Notes under the pieces: generated by a model | What the model was told of the DNA's origin: nothing | Seen by the model: the letters and a program-made list of their open reading frames with translations, nothing else | Databases searched by the model: none | In this document: positions 7,491 through 12,434 of the stretch, in pieces | Numbering within the stretch: the first letter of the stretch is position 1 | How the letters are laid out: each line of letters starts with the position of its first letter | Made by a program: the position numbers and the translations under genes | Assembly: GCA_964387535.1 (NCBI GenBank) | Contig: CAYLXH010000061.1 | Location: 1-12,434 of the forward strand | Length of the DNA: 12,434 nt | Origin: Butyricicoccus_A sp964387535 | GTDB taxonomy: Bacteria > Bacillota > Clostridia > Oscillospirales > Butyricicoccaceae | Direction of reading: 5' to 3'

Positions 7491-8352
7491 AATCTGCAAA
7501 TACCATATTGGAGAACGGCTGTTTTGTCCAACTGAACTCTCCCACGCGCAGCCAGCCGGTTCGGCTGCCGCCTGCTGTGCGGAACTTCACATAAATATTG
7601 CTGTTCGAAACGATATATGCTTGCAGCGGATACATCTTGGTACCCTTCTTCACGGTAAAACTGCCGCTGGATTTGTTGTGGTCTTTGTAAAAACGCAGTG
7701 TCTTGCTGGTTTTGAGCGCACCATTGGTTTTGATCCTGCCATCACTGGTCAACGCATAGTGCTCGTAAATCGAAAACTTCTTTTTGGATGTCCGCGTGAC
7801 CTTGCCATTTTTGAGCCGGTATTTCACGGCATCCCAATGATTGCCTATCACGAAATCCGCGTCAACGGCGCGATCCTGTGCAATCGTAAAACTGCCCTTT
7901 CCGTCGGTCGCGACCAGCTTTCCACAGTGCTGCGAAAACGCCCGATCCGATGAATCCCATTTCAGCTTCCACACGCGATCCAGGTCACCGCCCTCATATT
8001 CATACAGTGCAGAAAACCGAATATCATCCGAGTCGGCATAGCAATACACCCAGAGATCTTTCCCCTTTTCCTTCCGGTTGATGTCACACACCTGAATACA
8101 CGGAGAATAATATGCGTCCTCCAGCGGGATTCGCCGCGCCGTCTTGCCATTGATCGTAATCACAATGGTATGATCCTCATTCATTTTGTAGGACAGGCTC
8201 TCTTTGTTGCCATTCCCATCCAGATCATACTGGTAAGTCCGCCCTTCCTTTAGTGTGTCAATCGGATTGGCTGCCTGCGACGGCACTCCGCCAAAGCCCA
8301 CCGCGAGCAACAGACCTGTGATCAGCACACCGCATCGTATCGTTCGCCTCAT
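7489..8352 (-). CDS. Secreted protein of unknown function
   Basis: Protein of 287 residues that I do not recognise as a named family. Residues 1-28 form a Sec signal peptide: MRR, a hydrophobic core GVLITGLLLAVGF, and a likely cut after SQA. No lipobox cysteine, LPXTG or C-terminal helix is seen, so it is probably released. YDLDGNGNKE (42-51) looks like a calcium-binding D-x-D-x-N loop as in FG-GAP/VCBS-type proteins, and CDINRKEKGKDL (89-100) is a degenerate second one. The C-terminal part (about 235-275) with KKGTKMYPL, YVKF and GWLRV resembles an SH3-like wall or surface-binding fold. GGAGGAGG (complement of 8360-8367) lies seven bases before the ATG. It is monocistronic, with its own promoter and a shared terminator. 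Confidence 0.85.
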   Translation of the reverse strand: MRRTIRCGVLITGLLLAVGFGGVPSQAANPIDTLKEGRTYQYDLDGNGNKESLSYKMNEDHTIVITINGKTARRIPLEDAYYSPCIQVCDINRKEKGKDLWVYCYADSDDIRFSALYEYEGGDLDRVWKLKWDSSDRAFSQHCGKLVATDGKGSFTIAQDRAVDADFVIGNHWDAVKYRLKNGKVTRTSKKKFSIYEHYALTSDGRIKTNGALKTSKTLRFYKDHNKSSGSFTVKKGTKMYPLQAYIVSNSNIYVKFRTAGGSRTGWLRVGEFSWTKQPFSNMVFAD

Positions 8353-8403
8353 TCGTTGTCCTCCTCCCAGTCTGTACCTGTGCCCGAACTCTAGTCCGTT
8401 CTA

Positions 8404-8452
8404 TGATTGATATCGGACATAGTATACCGAATTATTCCATCGTTGTCAATCA
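8404..8452. repeat. Inverted repeat framing the secreted-protein promoter
   Basis: TGATTGA (8404-8410) and TCAATCA (8446-8452) are perfect inverted 7-mers. They lie just outside the -10 box and across the -35 box. Extending them gives TGATTGATATCG against TGATTGACAACG on the other strand, a match at 9 of 12 positions. It could be an operator, but no regulator is adjacent. Confidence 0.4.
8421..8449 (-). promoter_or_regulatory. Strong sigma-A promoter of the secreted-protein gene
   Basis: On the minus strand, consensus TTGACA (complement of 8444-8449), a 17-base spacer and TATACT (complement of 8421-8426). Transcription would start near 8414, giving a leader of about 60 bases before the ATG at 8352. 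This is one of the best promoters in the window. Confidence 0.88.
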
Positions 8453-8508
8453 CGATATTACTTTTTTGTGTATTACAAGAAGTGCTGGCAGCTTATCCCA
8501 TAAACTGC

Positions 8509-8546
8509 AAACAGCAGGAGAAACCGGACGGTCTCTCCTGCTGTGT
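8509..8546 (-). terminator. Terminator of the transketolase operon
   Basis: CAGCAGGAG (8512-8520) pairs with CTCCTGCTG (8535-8543). The inner bases extend the stem (ACCG with CGGT). On the minus strand it follows the stop at 8566 by about 20 bases and is trailed by TTTGCAGTTTA, a modest U tract. Confidence 0.75.
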
Positions 8547-8565
8547 TTGTAACAACTATGTGAGA

Positions 8566-9540
8566 TTACTTTCTCTCCATAACCTTCTTGACGTTGGCAA
8601 TGATCTCGTCTGCCGTCAGCTTATATGCCTCCTGCAGGAATGCCTGTGCGCCTACCTGACCAAACTGGTCGTGAACGCCAACCATCTCAACCGGAGTCGG
8701 GCACTTTGCAGACAGTACGCGAGCGACAGCGCTGCCCAAACCGCAGGTGCAGTTGTGGTTCTCTGCCGTGACAATCGCGCCGGTCTCCTTGGCAGCCTTG
8801 ACGATCAGATCCTCGTCGATCGGCTTCCAGGTGAACATATCAATGACGCGAATCGCAATACCTTCTTCTGCCAGCTTTTCGTATGCCTTGAGTGCCTCGT
8901 CTACCATGATGCCGGAAGCAATAACCGTAACTGCGTCCTTGTCGGATTCCTTCAGCGTAACGCCCTTGCCGATTTCAAACTTGGAATCGTCGCCGTATAC
9001 CTGAGTAACGCCCTTACGGATCATACGCATATAAGAGAGTCTGCCCTCAACCTGGGTCAGCTGCTTGGTCAGCTCATAAACCTGCGTGTAGTCTACCGGA
9101 TCAATGACGATGGAATCCGGAACCGACAGATACAGTGCGCAGTCCTCAAACGGCATATGGGTGCCGCCGTTGTATGCTGCACACACGCCCGGGTCAGAGC
9201 CCAGAACCTTGACACCCAGCTTTGCGTAAGCGGCGGACATAAACGCCTGGTCAAACGCGCGGCGGGAGGAGAAGCAGCCGAAGGAGTGCATCCAAACCTT
9301 CTTGCCTGTTGCCGTCAGGCCGGCAGCAACACCCATTGCATTGGCCTCTGCGATACCGGCGTTGATGGTGCGATCCGGAAACGCCTTGGCCAGCTTGCCG
9401 GTGTTGATGCAGTTATACAGGTCGGTGTCGACATGAACAACAGTCGGATCTGCTTCCATCAGCTCCAGCATTGCGTTGACGTAACCGTCGCGGCAGTTGC
9501 GGGAGTCCTTCTCGTGCTTACCAATTAACGTGAAACTCAT
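8566..9540 (-). CDS. Transketolase, C-terminal subunit
   Basis: Second half of a split thiamine-diphosphate transketolase, 324 residues. It carries the pyrimidine-binding domain and the C-terminal domain; the partner gene is just upstream. Transketolases move a two-carbon ketol unit between sugar phosphates in the cytoplasm. GIAEANAMGVAAGL (62-75) includes Glu65, expected to be the conserved glutamate that activates the cofactor. FSSRRAFDQ (90-98) and GGTHMPFED (125-133) are conserved core motifs, and WKPID plus ENH mark the last domain. AAAGGAGG (complement of 9550-9557) overlaps the stop of the first subunit gene, so the two are translated together. Besides the pentose-phosphate enzyme, split relatives act on apulose 4-phosphate (AptAB) and sulfosugars (SqwGH), so the substrate is open. 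Confidence 0.93.
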   Translation of the reverse strand: MSFTLIGKHEKDSRNCRDGYVNAMLELMEADPTVVHVDTDLYNCINTGKLAKAFPDRTINAGIAEANAMGVAAGLTATGKKVWMHSFGCFSSRRAFDQAFMSAAYAKLGVKVLGSDPGVCAAYNGGTHMPFEDCALYLSVPDSIVIDPVDYTQVYELTKQLTQVEGRLSYMRMIRKGVTQVYGDDSKFEIGKGVTLKESDKDAVTVIASGIMVDEALKAYEKLAEEGIAIRVIDMFTWKPIDEDLIVKAAKETGAIVTAENHNCTCGLGSAVARVLSAKCPTPVEMVGVHDQFGQVGAQAFLQEAYKLTADEIIANVKKVMERK

Positions 9541-9555
9541 TTTGCATGCCCTCCT

Positions 9556-10371
9556 TTACTTTGCAGCCTTGACAGCAGCCAGCTCTGCTTCTGCTGCANN
9601 NNNNNNNNCGGTAGACTCAGCGAAGGTAGCGCCCTTGCCCTTGATGGTGTTCAGGATGATTGCGGTCGGCTGACCCTTGGTTGCGTAAGCCGTCTGAACT
9701 GCATCATAGATCTGCTCTACGTCATTGCCGTCCTCACACTCAACAACATTCCAGCCAAATGCATCAAACTTTGCACCCAGGCCCTTGCCGTGAGACATGA
9801 TGTCCTCGACAGCACCGTCGAGCTGACGCTTGTTGCTGTCTACAAAGCAAACGAGGTTGTCCAGTTTATAATGAGCGGCAAACTGTGCTGCCTCCCAAAC
9901 CTGTCCTTCGTCGCACTCGCCGTCACCGACGAATACAAATACATGGTTATCACGTCCGTCAATCTTATTGCCCAGAGCAGCACCGGTTGCCGTGGACATG
10001 CCCTGGCCCAGAGAACCCGTGGTCAGGTCAACGCCCGGGGTCTTGGTGCGGTCAGTATGGGACGGGAAGTTTGTGCCCGGCTTGTTCAGCGTGCGGGTCA
10101 GCTCCAGGTCATAAAAGCCCTTAAGCGCGAGGGTTGCGTATGCACACGGGCCAGCATGTCCCTTGGACAGAACACACCAGTCGCGATCCTCCCAACGCGG
10201 GTTCTTCGGATCAACCTTCATTACATCGCCGTACAGAACAGCCATCGCGTCCGCAATCGACATGGAACCGCCGACATGGCCAAACCCAAGCGAACCAATG
10301 GTCTTCAGCGTCTCAACACGGATTTCAGCTGCGAATTCCTTGAGAGCCTGCATCTTTTCTGCTTTCTGCAT
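9556..10371 (-). CDS. Transketolase, N-terminal subunit (contains assembly gap)
   Basis: First half of the split transketolase, carrying the diphosphate-binding domain. Visible motifs are GHVGGSMS (31-38), SKGHA (69-73), GSLGQG (119-124) and the thiamine-diphosphate/Mg motif from GDGECDEG (149-156) to VDSNKRQLDG (177-186). The window holds 271 codons including four spanning ten N near the C-terminus; the true sequence there is unknown. The ATG at 10371 is preferred because AGGTAGGTG precedes it at normal spacing. GTG at 10380, adding MYS, is the alternative. It is the promoter-proximal gene of a two-gene operon, divergent from a DeoR-family regulator. Confidence 0.9.
   Translation of the reverse strand: MQKAEKMQALKEFAAEIRVETLKTIGSLGFGHVGGSMSIADAMAVLYGDVMKVDPKNPRWEDRDWCVLSKGHAGPCAYATLALKGFYDLELTRTLNKPGTNFPSHTDRTKTPGVDLTTGSLGQGMSTATGAALGNKIDGRDNHVFVFVGDGECDEGQVWEAAQFAAHYKLDNLVCFVDSNKRQLDGAVEDIMSHGKGLGAKFDAFGWNVVECEDGNDVEQIYDAVQTAYATKGQPTAIILNTIKGKGATFAESTXXXXAAEAELAAVKAAK
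9599..9608. other. Assembly gap of ten N
   Basis: Ten N interrupt the 3' part of the transketolase N-subunit gene. The frame is open on both sides when counted as exactly ten (FAEST, four unknown codons, AAEAELAAVKAAK, stop). If the gene is intact, the real length should be 1 modulo 3. Relatives usually have a histidine-bearing stretch after FAE, so more than ten bases may be missing. Confidence 0.97.
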
Positions 10372-10451
10372 TGAATACACCTACCTATTCCTATTTCTTG
10401 TTGCACATTGCAAAGCCAGTGAAAGCTTCTCATACTTCCACACTTTATTAG

Positions 10452-10480
10452 ATTCTAGCATTTTTATGGTTAAATTTCAA
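10452..10480 (-). promoter_or_regulatory. Promoter of the transketolase operon
   Basis: On the minus strand TTGAAA (complement of 10475-10480), a 17-base spacer and TAGAAT (complement of 10452-10457) preceded by an extended -10 TGC. Transcription would start near 10445, about 75 bases before the ATG. One copy of the TRACCA motif (10462-10472) lies inside the spacer, well placed for repression. The architecture matches the iolB promoter (TTGAAA, 17 bases, TGC before the -10). Confidence 0.82.
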
Positions 10481-10589
10481 TGCTCCTTGATATAATTTTC
10501 CACCAATTTTTACCCACTTTCCTGTCCTAAGTATGGTTATTCTGGTTTGTGTTGGTCATTTTTCAAAATTCGTTGTAATTTCATGGTCA
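10462..10589. promoter_or_regulatory. Four-copy TRACCA operator array, IolR-like
   Basis: Read on the minus strand, four same-orientation units occur: TAACCATAAAA (10462-10472), TAACCATACTT (10529-10539), TGACCAACACA (10548-10558) and TGACCATGAAA (10579-10589). Against the published B. subtilis IolR consensus WRAYCAADARD they match 10, 8, 9 and 10 of 11 positions by my count. They fill the spacer between the transketolase operon and the DeoR-family gene. No other gene, RNA or repeat was seen in this 349-bp spacer apart from promoters and a small dyad TTGCA-CAT-TGCAA (10401-10413) in the transketolase leader. Confidence 0.6.
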
Positions 10590-10626
10590 AATTTGTCACT
10601 ATCTTATTCCATTTTTTCAACATTTT

Positions 10627-10635
10627 TGTTACAAT
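10627..10635 (+). promoter_or_regulatory. Likely extended -10 promoter of the DeoR-family gene
   Basis: TGTTACAAT is an extended -10 box (TG-n-TACAAT). No convincing -35 lies 16-18 bases upstream. Transcription would begin near 10642 and leave a leader of nearly 90 bases. The nearest TRACCA copy ends 38 bases before it, so autoregulation is possible. Confidence 0.5.
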
Positions 10636-10729
10636 AAGTGCGAAATTATTTATTCTGACACCAAAGGGCAAAATATCCTATTTTTTCCGCCCGATCGACG
10701 CACTTCATCTCTGGAAAGGATAACGCAGA

Positions 10730-11491
10730 ATGAAAATCAGCAGACTCAATGCAATTGAAGAATATGTTCTGACCAACCGGACCGTCGGTATCGACGAGCT
10801 GTGTGAGGTCTTTCAAGTGTCCAAAAATACCATCCGCCGCGATCTCAGTGAGCTGGAGAGCCGCGGACGCATCACCAAGGTGTACGGCGGTGTCACCGCA
10901 GTCAGCCAGGACGACGTCACCCCTCTCCCCATCCGTTCCAGCATCAACCCGGACGGCAAGGAGCGCATCGGCGCCCTGGCCGCCCAACTGGTCTCCGATG
11001 GCGACTCGATCTTCATTGATTCCGGTTCCACGGCAGTCTGTCTGCTGCGCCATCTCCCAGAGCGGCGCAACGTCACAGTCATCACGCACTCGCTGACTGC
11101 AATGGTCGAGGCTGCGAAATATGACAACCTCCGTCTGATTTCTCTGGGCGGGCAGTATCAGTCGTCCACCAGTTCCTTCGTTGGGATCTCCGCACTCAGC
11201 TCCCTGTCCGACATCCGGATCAACAAAGCATTCATGGGCGCAACCGGCGTCACCGTGGAAACGGGCATGAGCAATACCACTTTTTTGGAAGCAGAAATCA
11301 AGCGCACCGTTGTGGCGCATTCCTCTCATATCATCCTGCTGGCCGATCACACCAAGTTCGGACACGAGGCGACGCTGTCGTTCTGTCGTCTGCAAAGCCT
11401 GTACGCACTGGTCACCGACCAGCCTTTGTCGGATAAATTTTCTGACTTCTGCCGGGCACATTCCATCGAGACGCTGTATCCCGAGCGATAA
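10730..11491 (+). CDS. DeoR/GlpR-family regulator, possible IolR-like repressor
   Basis: Transcription factor of 253 residues, normal for the family. The N-terminal DeoR helix-turn-helix spans residues 1-56, with recognition helix VSKNTIRRDLSELE (30-43) and the GRITKVYGG turn. The sugar-phosphate sensor domain lies at about 74-231, with IFIDSGST (94-101) as the phosphate-binding loop and GMSNTTFLEAEIKR (179-192) later. Such proteins usually repress sugar operons and release DNA on binding a phosphorylated intermediate. GAAAGGA (10714-10720) sets the ATG. The neighbours are a split transketolase (divergent) and iolB (downstream), and IolR-like sites lie upstream. Control of both is therefore inferred, but identity with IolR is not proven. 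Confidence 0.92.
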   Translation: MKISRLNAIEEYVLTNRTVGIDELCEVFQVSKNTIRRDLSELESRGRITKVYGGVTAVSQDDVTPLPIRSSINPDGKERIGALAAQLVSDGDSIFIDSGSTAVCLLRHLPERRNVTVITHSLTAMVEAAKYDNLRLISLGGQYQSSTSSFVGISALSSLSDIRINKAFMGATGVTVETGMSNTTFLEAEIKRTVVAHSSHIILLADHTKFGHEATLSFCRLQSLYALVTDQPLSDKFSDFCRAHSIETLYPER

Positions 11492-11524
11492 CCCGGCCTG
11501 TTGTCCTAACATAATACTATACCA

Positions 11525-11574
11525 CCCACATCGTCTGTACGTTAGCACAGGCGATGTGGGCGTTTGTTATTTTG
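11525..11574 (+). terminator. Terminator after the DeoR-family gene
   Basis: CCCACATCG (11525-11533) pairs with CGATGTGGG (11552-11560). An inner CTGT/ACAG helix extends the stem around an 8-base loop. A T-rich tail (CGTTTGTTATTTT) follows. It separates the regulator from the iolB promoter. Confidence 0.8.
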
Positions 11575-11649
11575 GCAAACTGTACACGTTTTTCCTGATT
11601 TCCTTTTGGAGTTTCTCTGGGATTTTCCAGTGAAATTTTGGGTAAATGA

Positions 11650-11678
11650 TTGAAAACGATTTTAGGGCATGCTATAAT
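11650..11678 (+). promoter_or_regulatory. Strong promoter of iolB
   Basis: TTGAAA (11650-11655), a 17-base spacer and perfect TATAAT (11673-11678) with the extended -10 TGC. Transcription would start near 11685. A weak IolR-like unit (9 of 11, 11635-11645, minus strand) lies just upstream of the -35. Confidence 0.9.
11651..11664 (+). promoter_or_regulatory. Candidate cre (CcpA) site over the iolB -35
   Basis: TGAAAACGATTTTA fits the catabolite-responsive element TGWAARCGYTWNCW at 12 of 14 positions, including the central CG. It overlaps the -35 box, where CcpA binding would block RNA polymerase. This would fit glucose repression of inositol use, as known for Bacillus iol genes. Confidence 0.55.
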
Positions 11679-11727
11679 GAAGGCACTAATGCAACAAGAG
11701 GATTGCTTGCTTTGTTTTGATCGGAAT

Positions 11728-11748
11728 TGCCGTCTGGGAGAGGCGGCA
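11728..11748 (+). other. Hairpin in the iolB mRNA leader
   Basis: TGCCGTCT (11728-11735) pairs with AGGCGGCA (11741-11748) including one G-U pair, with loop GGGAG. It lies in the roughly 88-base leader and ends nine bases before the ribosome binding site. No T tract follows, so it is not a terminator. Its function is unknown. Confidence 0.4.
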
Positions 11749-11772
11749 TCCACGAGAAAGGTGTGTTTTATT

Positions 11773-12434
11773 ATGTACATGGACAAGGAAGTCCAGCGCG
11801 GTTATAATGAATATCTGCGTCTGGAGGAAGGTCCCGGCAAGGACGGCATGATGGATGTCGGCCTGTTGGTCATGGAGGCCGGAGATACCTACACCATTGA
11901 AGAGGCCGACAAGGAAGTCGCCTGCCTGCTGTTCGACGGCGATGTCAACATGGCATGGGATGACGAGAGCGTAGACATGGTTCGTCCCAATCCGTTTGAC
12001 TACAACCCCTGGTGCCTTCTGGTTCACAAGCAGACCAAGATCGTCATAACGGCACACGGTCCGTCCAACGTCTACATTCAGAAGACGCTGAACGACAAGG
12101 TTGCTCCGGAGTTTCCGAACAAGCTGTTCCGTCCGGAAGACACGGATACCTGGGCACGCAGCGCTAACGGCGAGCTGCAGGGCTGCTGCAAGCGCGACGT
12201 GCGCACCTGCTTCGACCTGGACATTGCGCCGTATTCCAATCAGGTCCTGGGCGAGGTAGTCAATCTGCCGGGCAAGTGGACCTCGTACCCGCCGCACCAT
12301 CATCCGCAGCCGGAAGTATACTTCTACCGCTTTGACAAGCCGATGGGCTTTGGCGCAGGCTGGGGCAATGGCGAGCTGTATGAGACCCACCACAACGGCG
12401 CTGCACTGATCACCGACAAGATGCATTCTCAGGT
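11773..12434 (+). CDS. iolB: 5-deoxy-glucuronate isomerase IolB (KduI/IolB family), 5' part
   Basis: Cupin isomerase that converts 5-deoxy-D-glucuronate to 2-deoxy-5-keto-D-gluconate in myo-inositol catabolism. The first 220 codons are present; about 40-60 residues are cut off by the window edge. The two-cupin plan is visible. VLGEVVNLPGKWTSYPPHHH (158-177) with PEVYFYRF (180-187) is the IolB hallmark, giving metal ligands H175, H177 and E181; the last histidine should lie beyond the edge. The PGKWTSYPPH pattern favours IolB over KduI, which acts on pectin-derived uronate. AAAGGTG (11757-11763) is nine bases before ATG 11773; ATG 11779 is less well spaced. It has its own promoter and cre-like site and probably heads an operon running out of the window. 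Confidence 0.85.
   Translation, partial: MYMDKEVQRGYNEYLRLEEGPGKDGMMDVGLLVMEAGDTYTIEEADKEVACLLFDGDVNMAWDDESVDMVRPNPFDYNPWCLLVHKQTKIVITAHGPSNVYIQKTLNDKVAPEFPNKLFRPEDTDTWARSANGELQGCCKRDVRTCFDLDIAPYSNQVLGEVVNLPGKWTSYPPHHHPQPEVYFYRFDKPMGFGAGWGNGELYETHHNGAALITDKMHSQ

Noticed and set aside
8407..9528. 373-codon open frame on the plus strand
   Set aside because: It lies antisense to the transketolase C-subunit, which has clear family motifs. The plus-strand product is rich in Cys, Arg and His with no recognisable domain.
10401..10413. TTGCA-CAT-TGCAA dyad in the transketolase leader
   Set aside because: Five-base arms only, with no second copy seen at the other promoters; too short to call an operator.
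10646..11548. 300-codon open frame opposite the DeoR-family gene
   Set aside because: Shadow of a well-supported DeoR-family gene; no recognisable domain.
8566..12434. Sulfoquinovose (SqwGH) or apiose (AptAB) pathway locus
   Set aside because: Split transketolases occur in both, but no sulfosugar or apiose gene is visible, and the IolB-type gene with IolR-like sites points elsewhere. Kept only as an alternative for the enzyme.
1..12434. CRISPR array, tRNA, rRNA or mobile element
   Set aside because: No regularly spaced repeats, tRNA-like cloverleaf, transposase, integrase or terminal inverted repeats were seen on reading.

Overview
The window reads as a chromosomal segment of a Gram-positive anaerobe of the class Clostridia. 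This is inferred from strong AGGAGG-type ribosome binding sites, sigma-A promoters, U-tailed hairpin terminators, a CcpA-like site and a transketolase split into two genes. The coding DNA is fairly GC-rich with AT-rich spacers, which would fit Oscillospirales, but the genus cannot be fixed from the sequence. No rRNA, tRNA, CRISPR array, insertion sequence or phage gene was seen. One 10-base run of N marks an assembly gap at 9599-9608.

Left part (1-4600): the 3' end of dnaJ converges on a LysR-type regulator, with a shared terminator between them. The regulator is divergent from three tandem, colinear EamA/DMT transporter paralogues that end in a strong terminator. This is the usual layout of a LysR protein controlling exporters next door. 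The lysR leader carries a curious chain of two six-codon mini-ORFs overlapping start-to-stop and ending on the lysR ATG.

Middle part (4600-8560): a strong promoter drives a four-gene membrane-protein operon. It holds an AEC-family carrier, two short chromate-transporter-family proteins with an ATGA overlap, and a YczE/YyaS/YitT-like membrane protein. It converges on a gene for a secreted protein of unknown function, which has its own near-consensus promoter. A bidirectional terminator sits between them.

Right part (8560-12434): a split transketolase (N-terminal and C-terminal subunit genes, minus strand) is divergent from a DeoR-family regulator (plus strand). This is followed by a separately promoted gene cut by the window edge, recognisable as iolB (5-deoxy-glucuronate isomerase of myo-inositol catabolism). 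The 349-bp spacer between the transketolase and deoR contains four same-orientation copies of a TRACCA-type motif. It resembles the published Bacillus subtilis IolR operator, and IolR is itself a DeoR-family protein. One copy lies inside the transketolase promoter spacer. A cre-like site overlaps the -35 box of iolB. The inference is an IolR-like, carbon-catabolite-controlled locus tying a split transketolase to inositol or uronate catabolism. This is the best candidate here for something not fully described; the rest belongs to known families in plausible arrangements.
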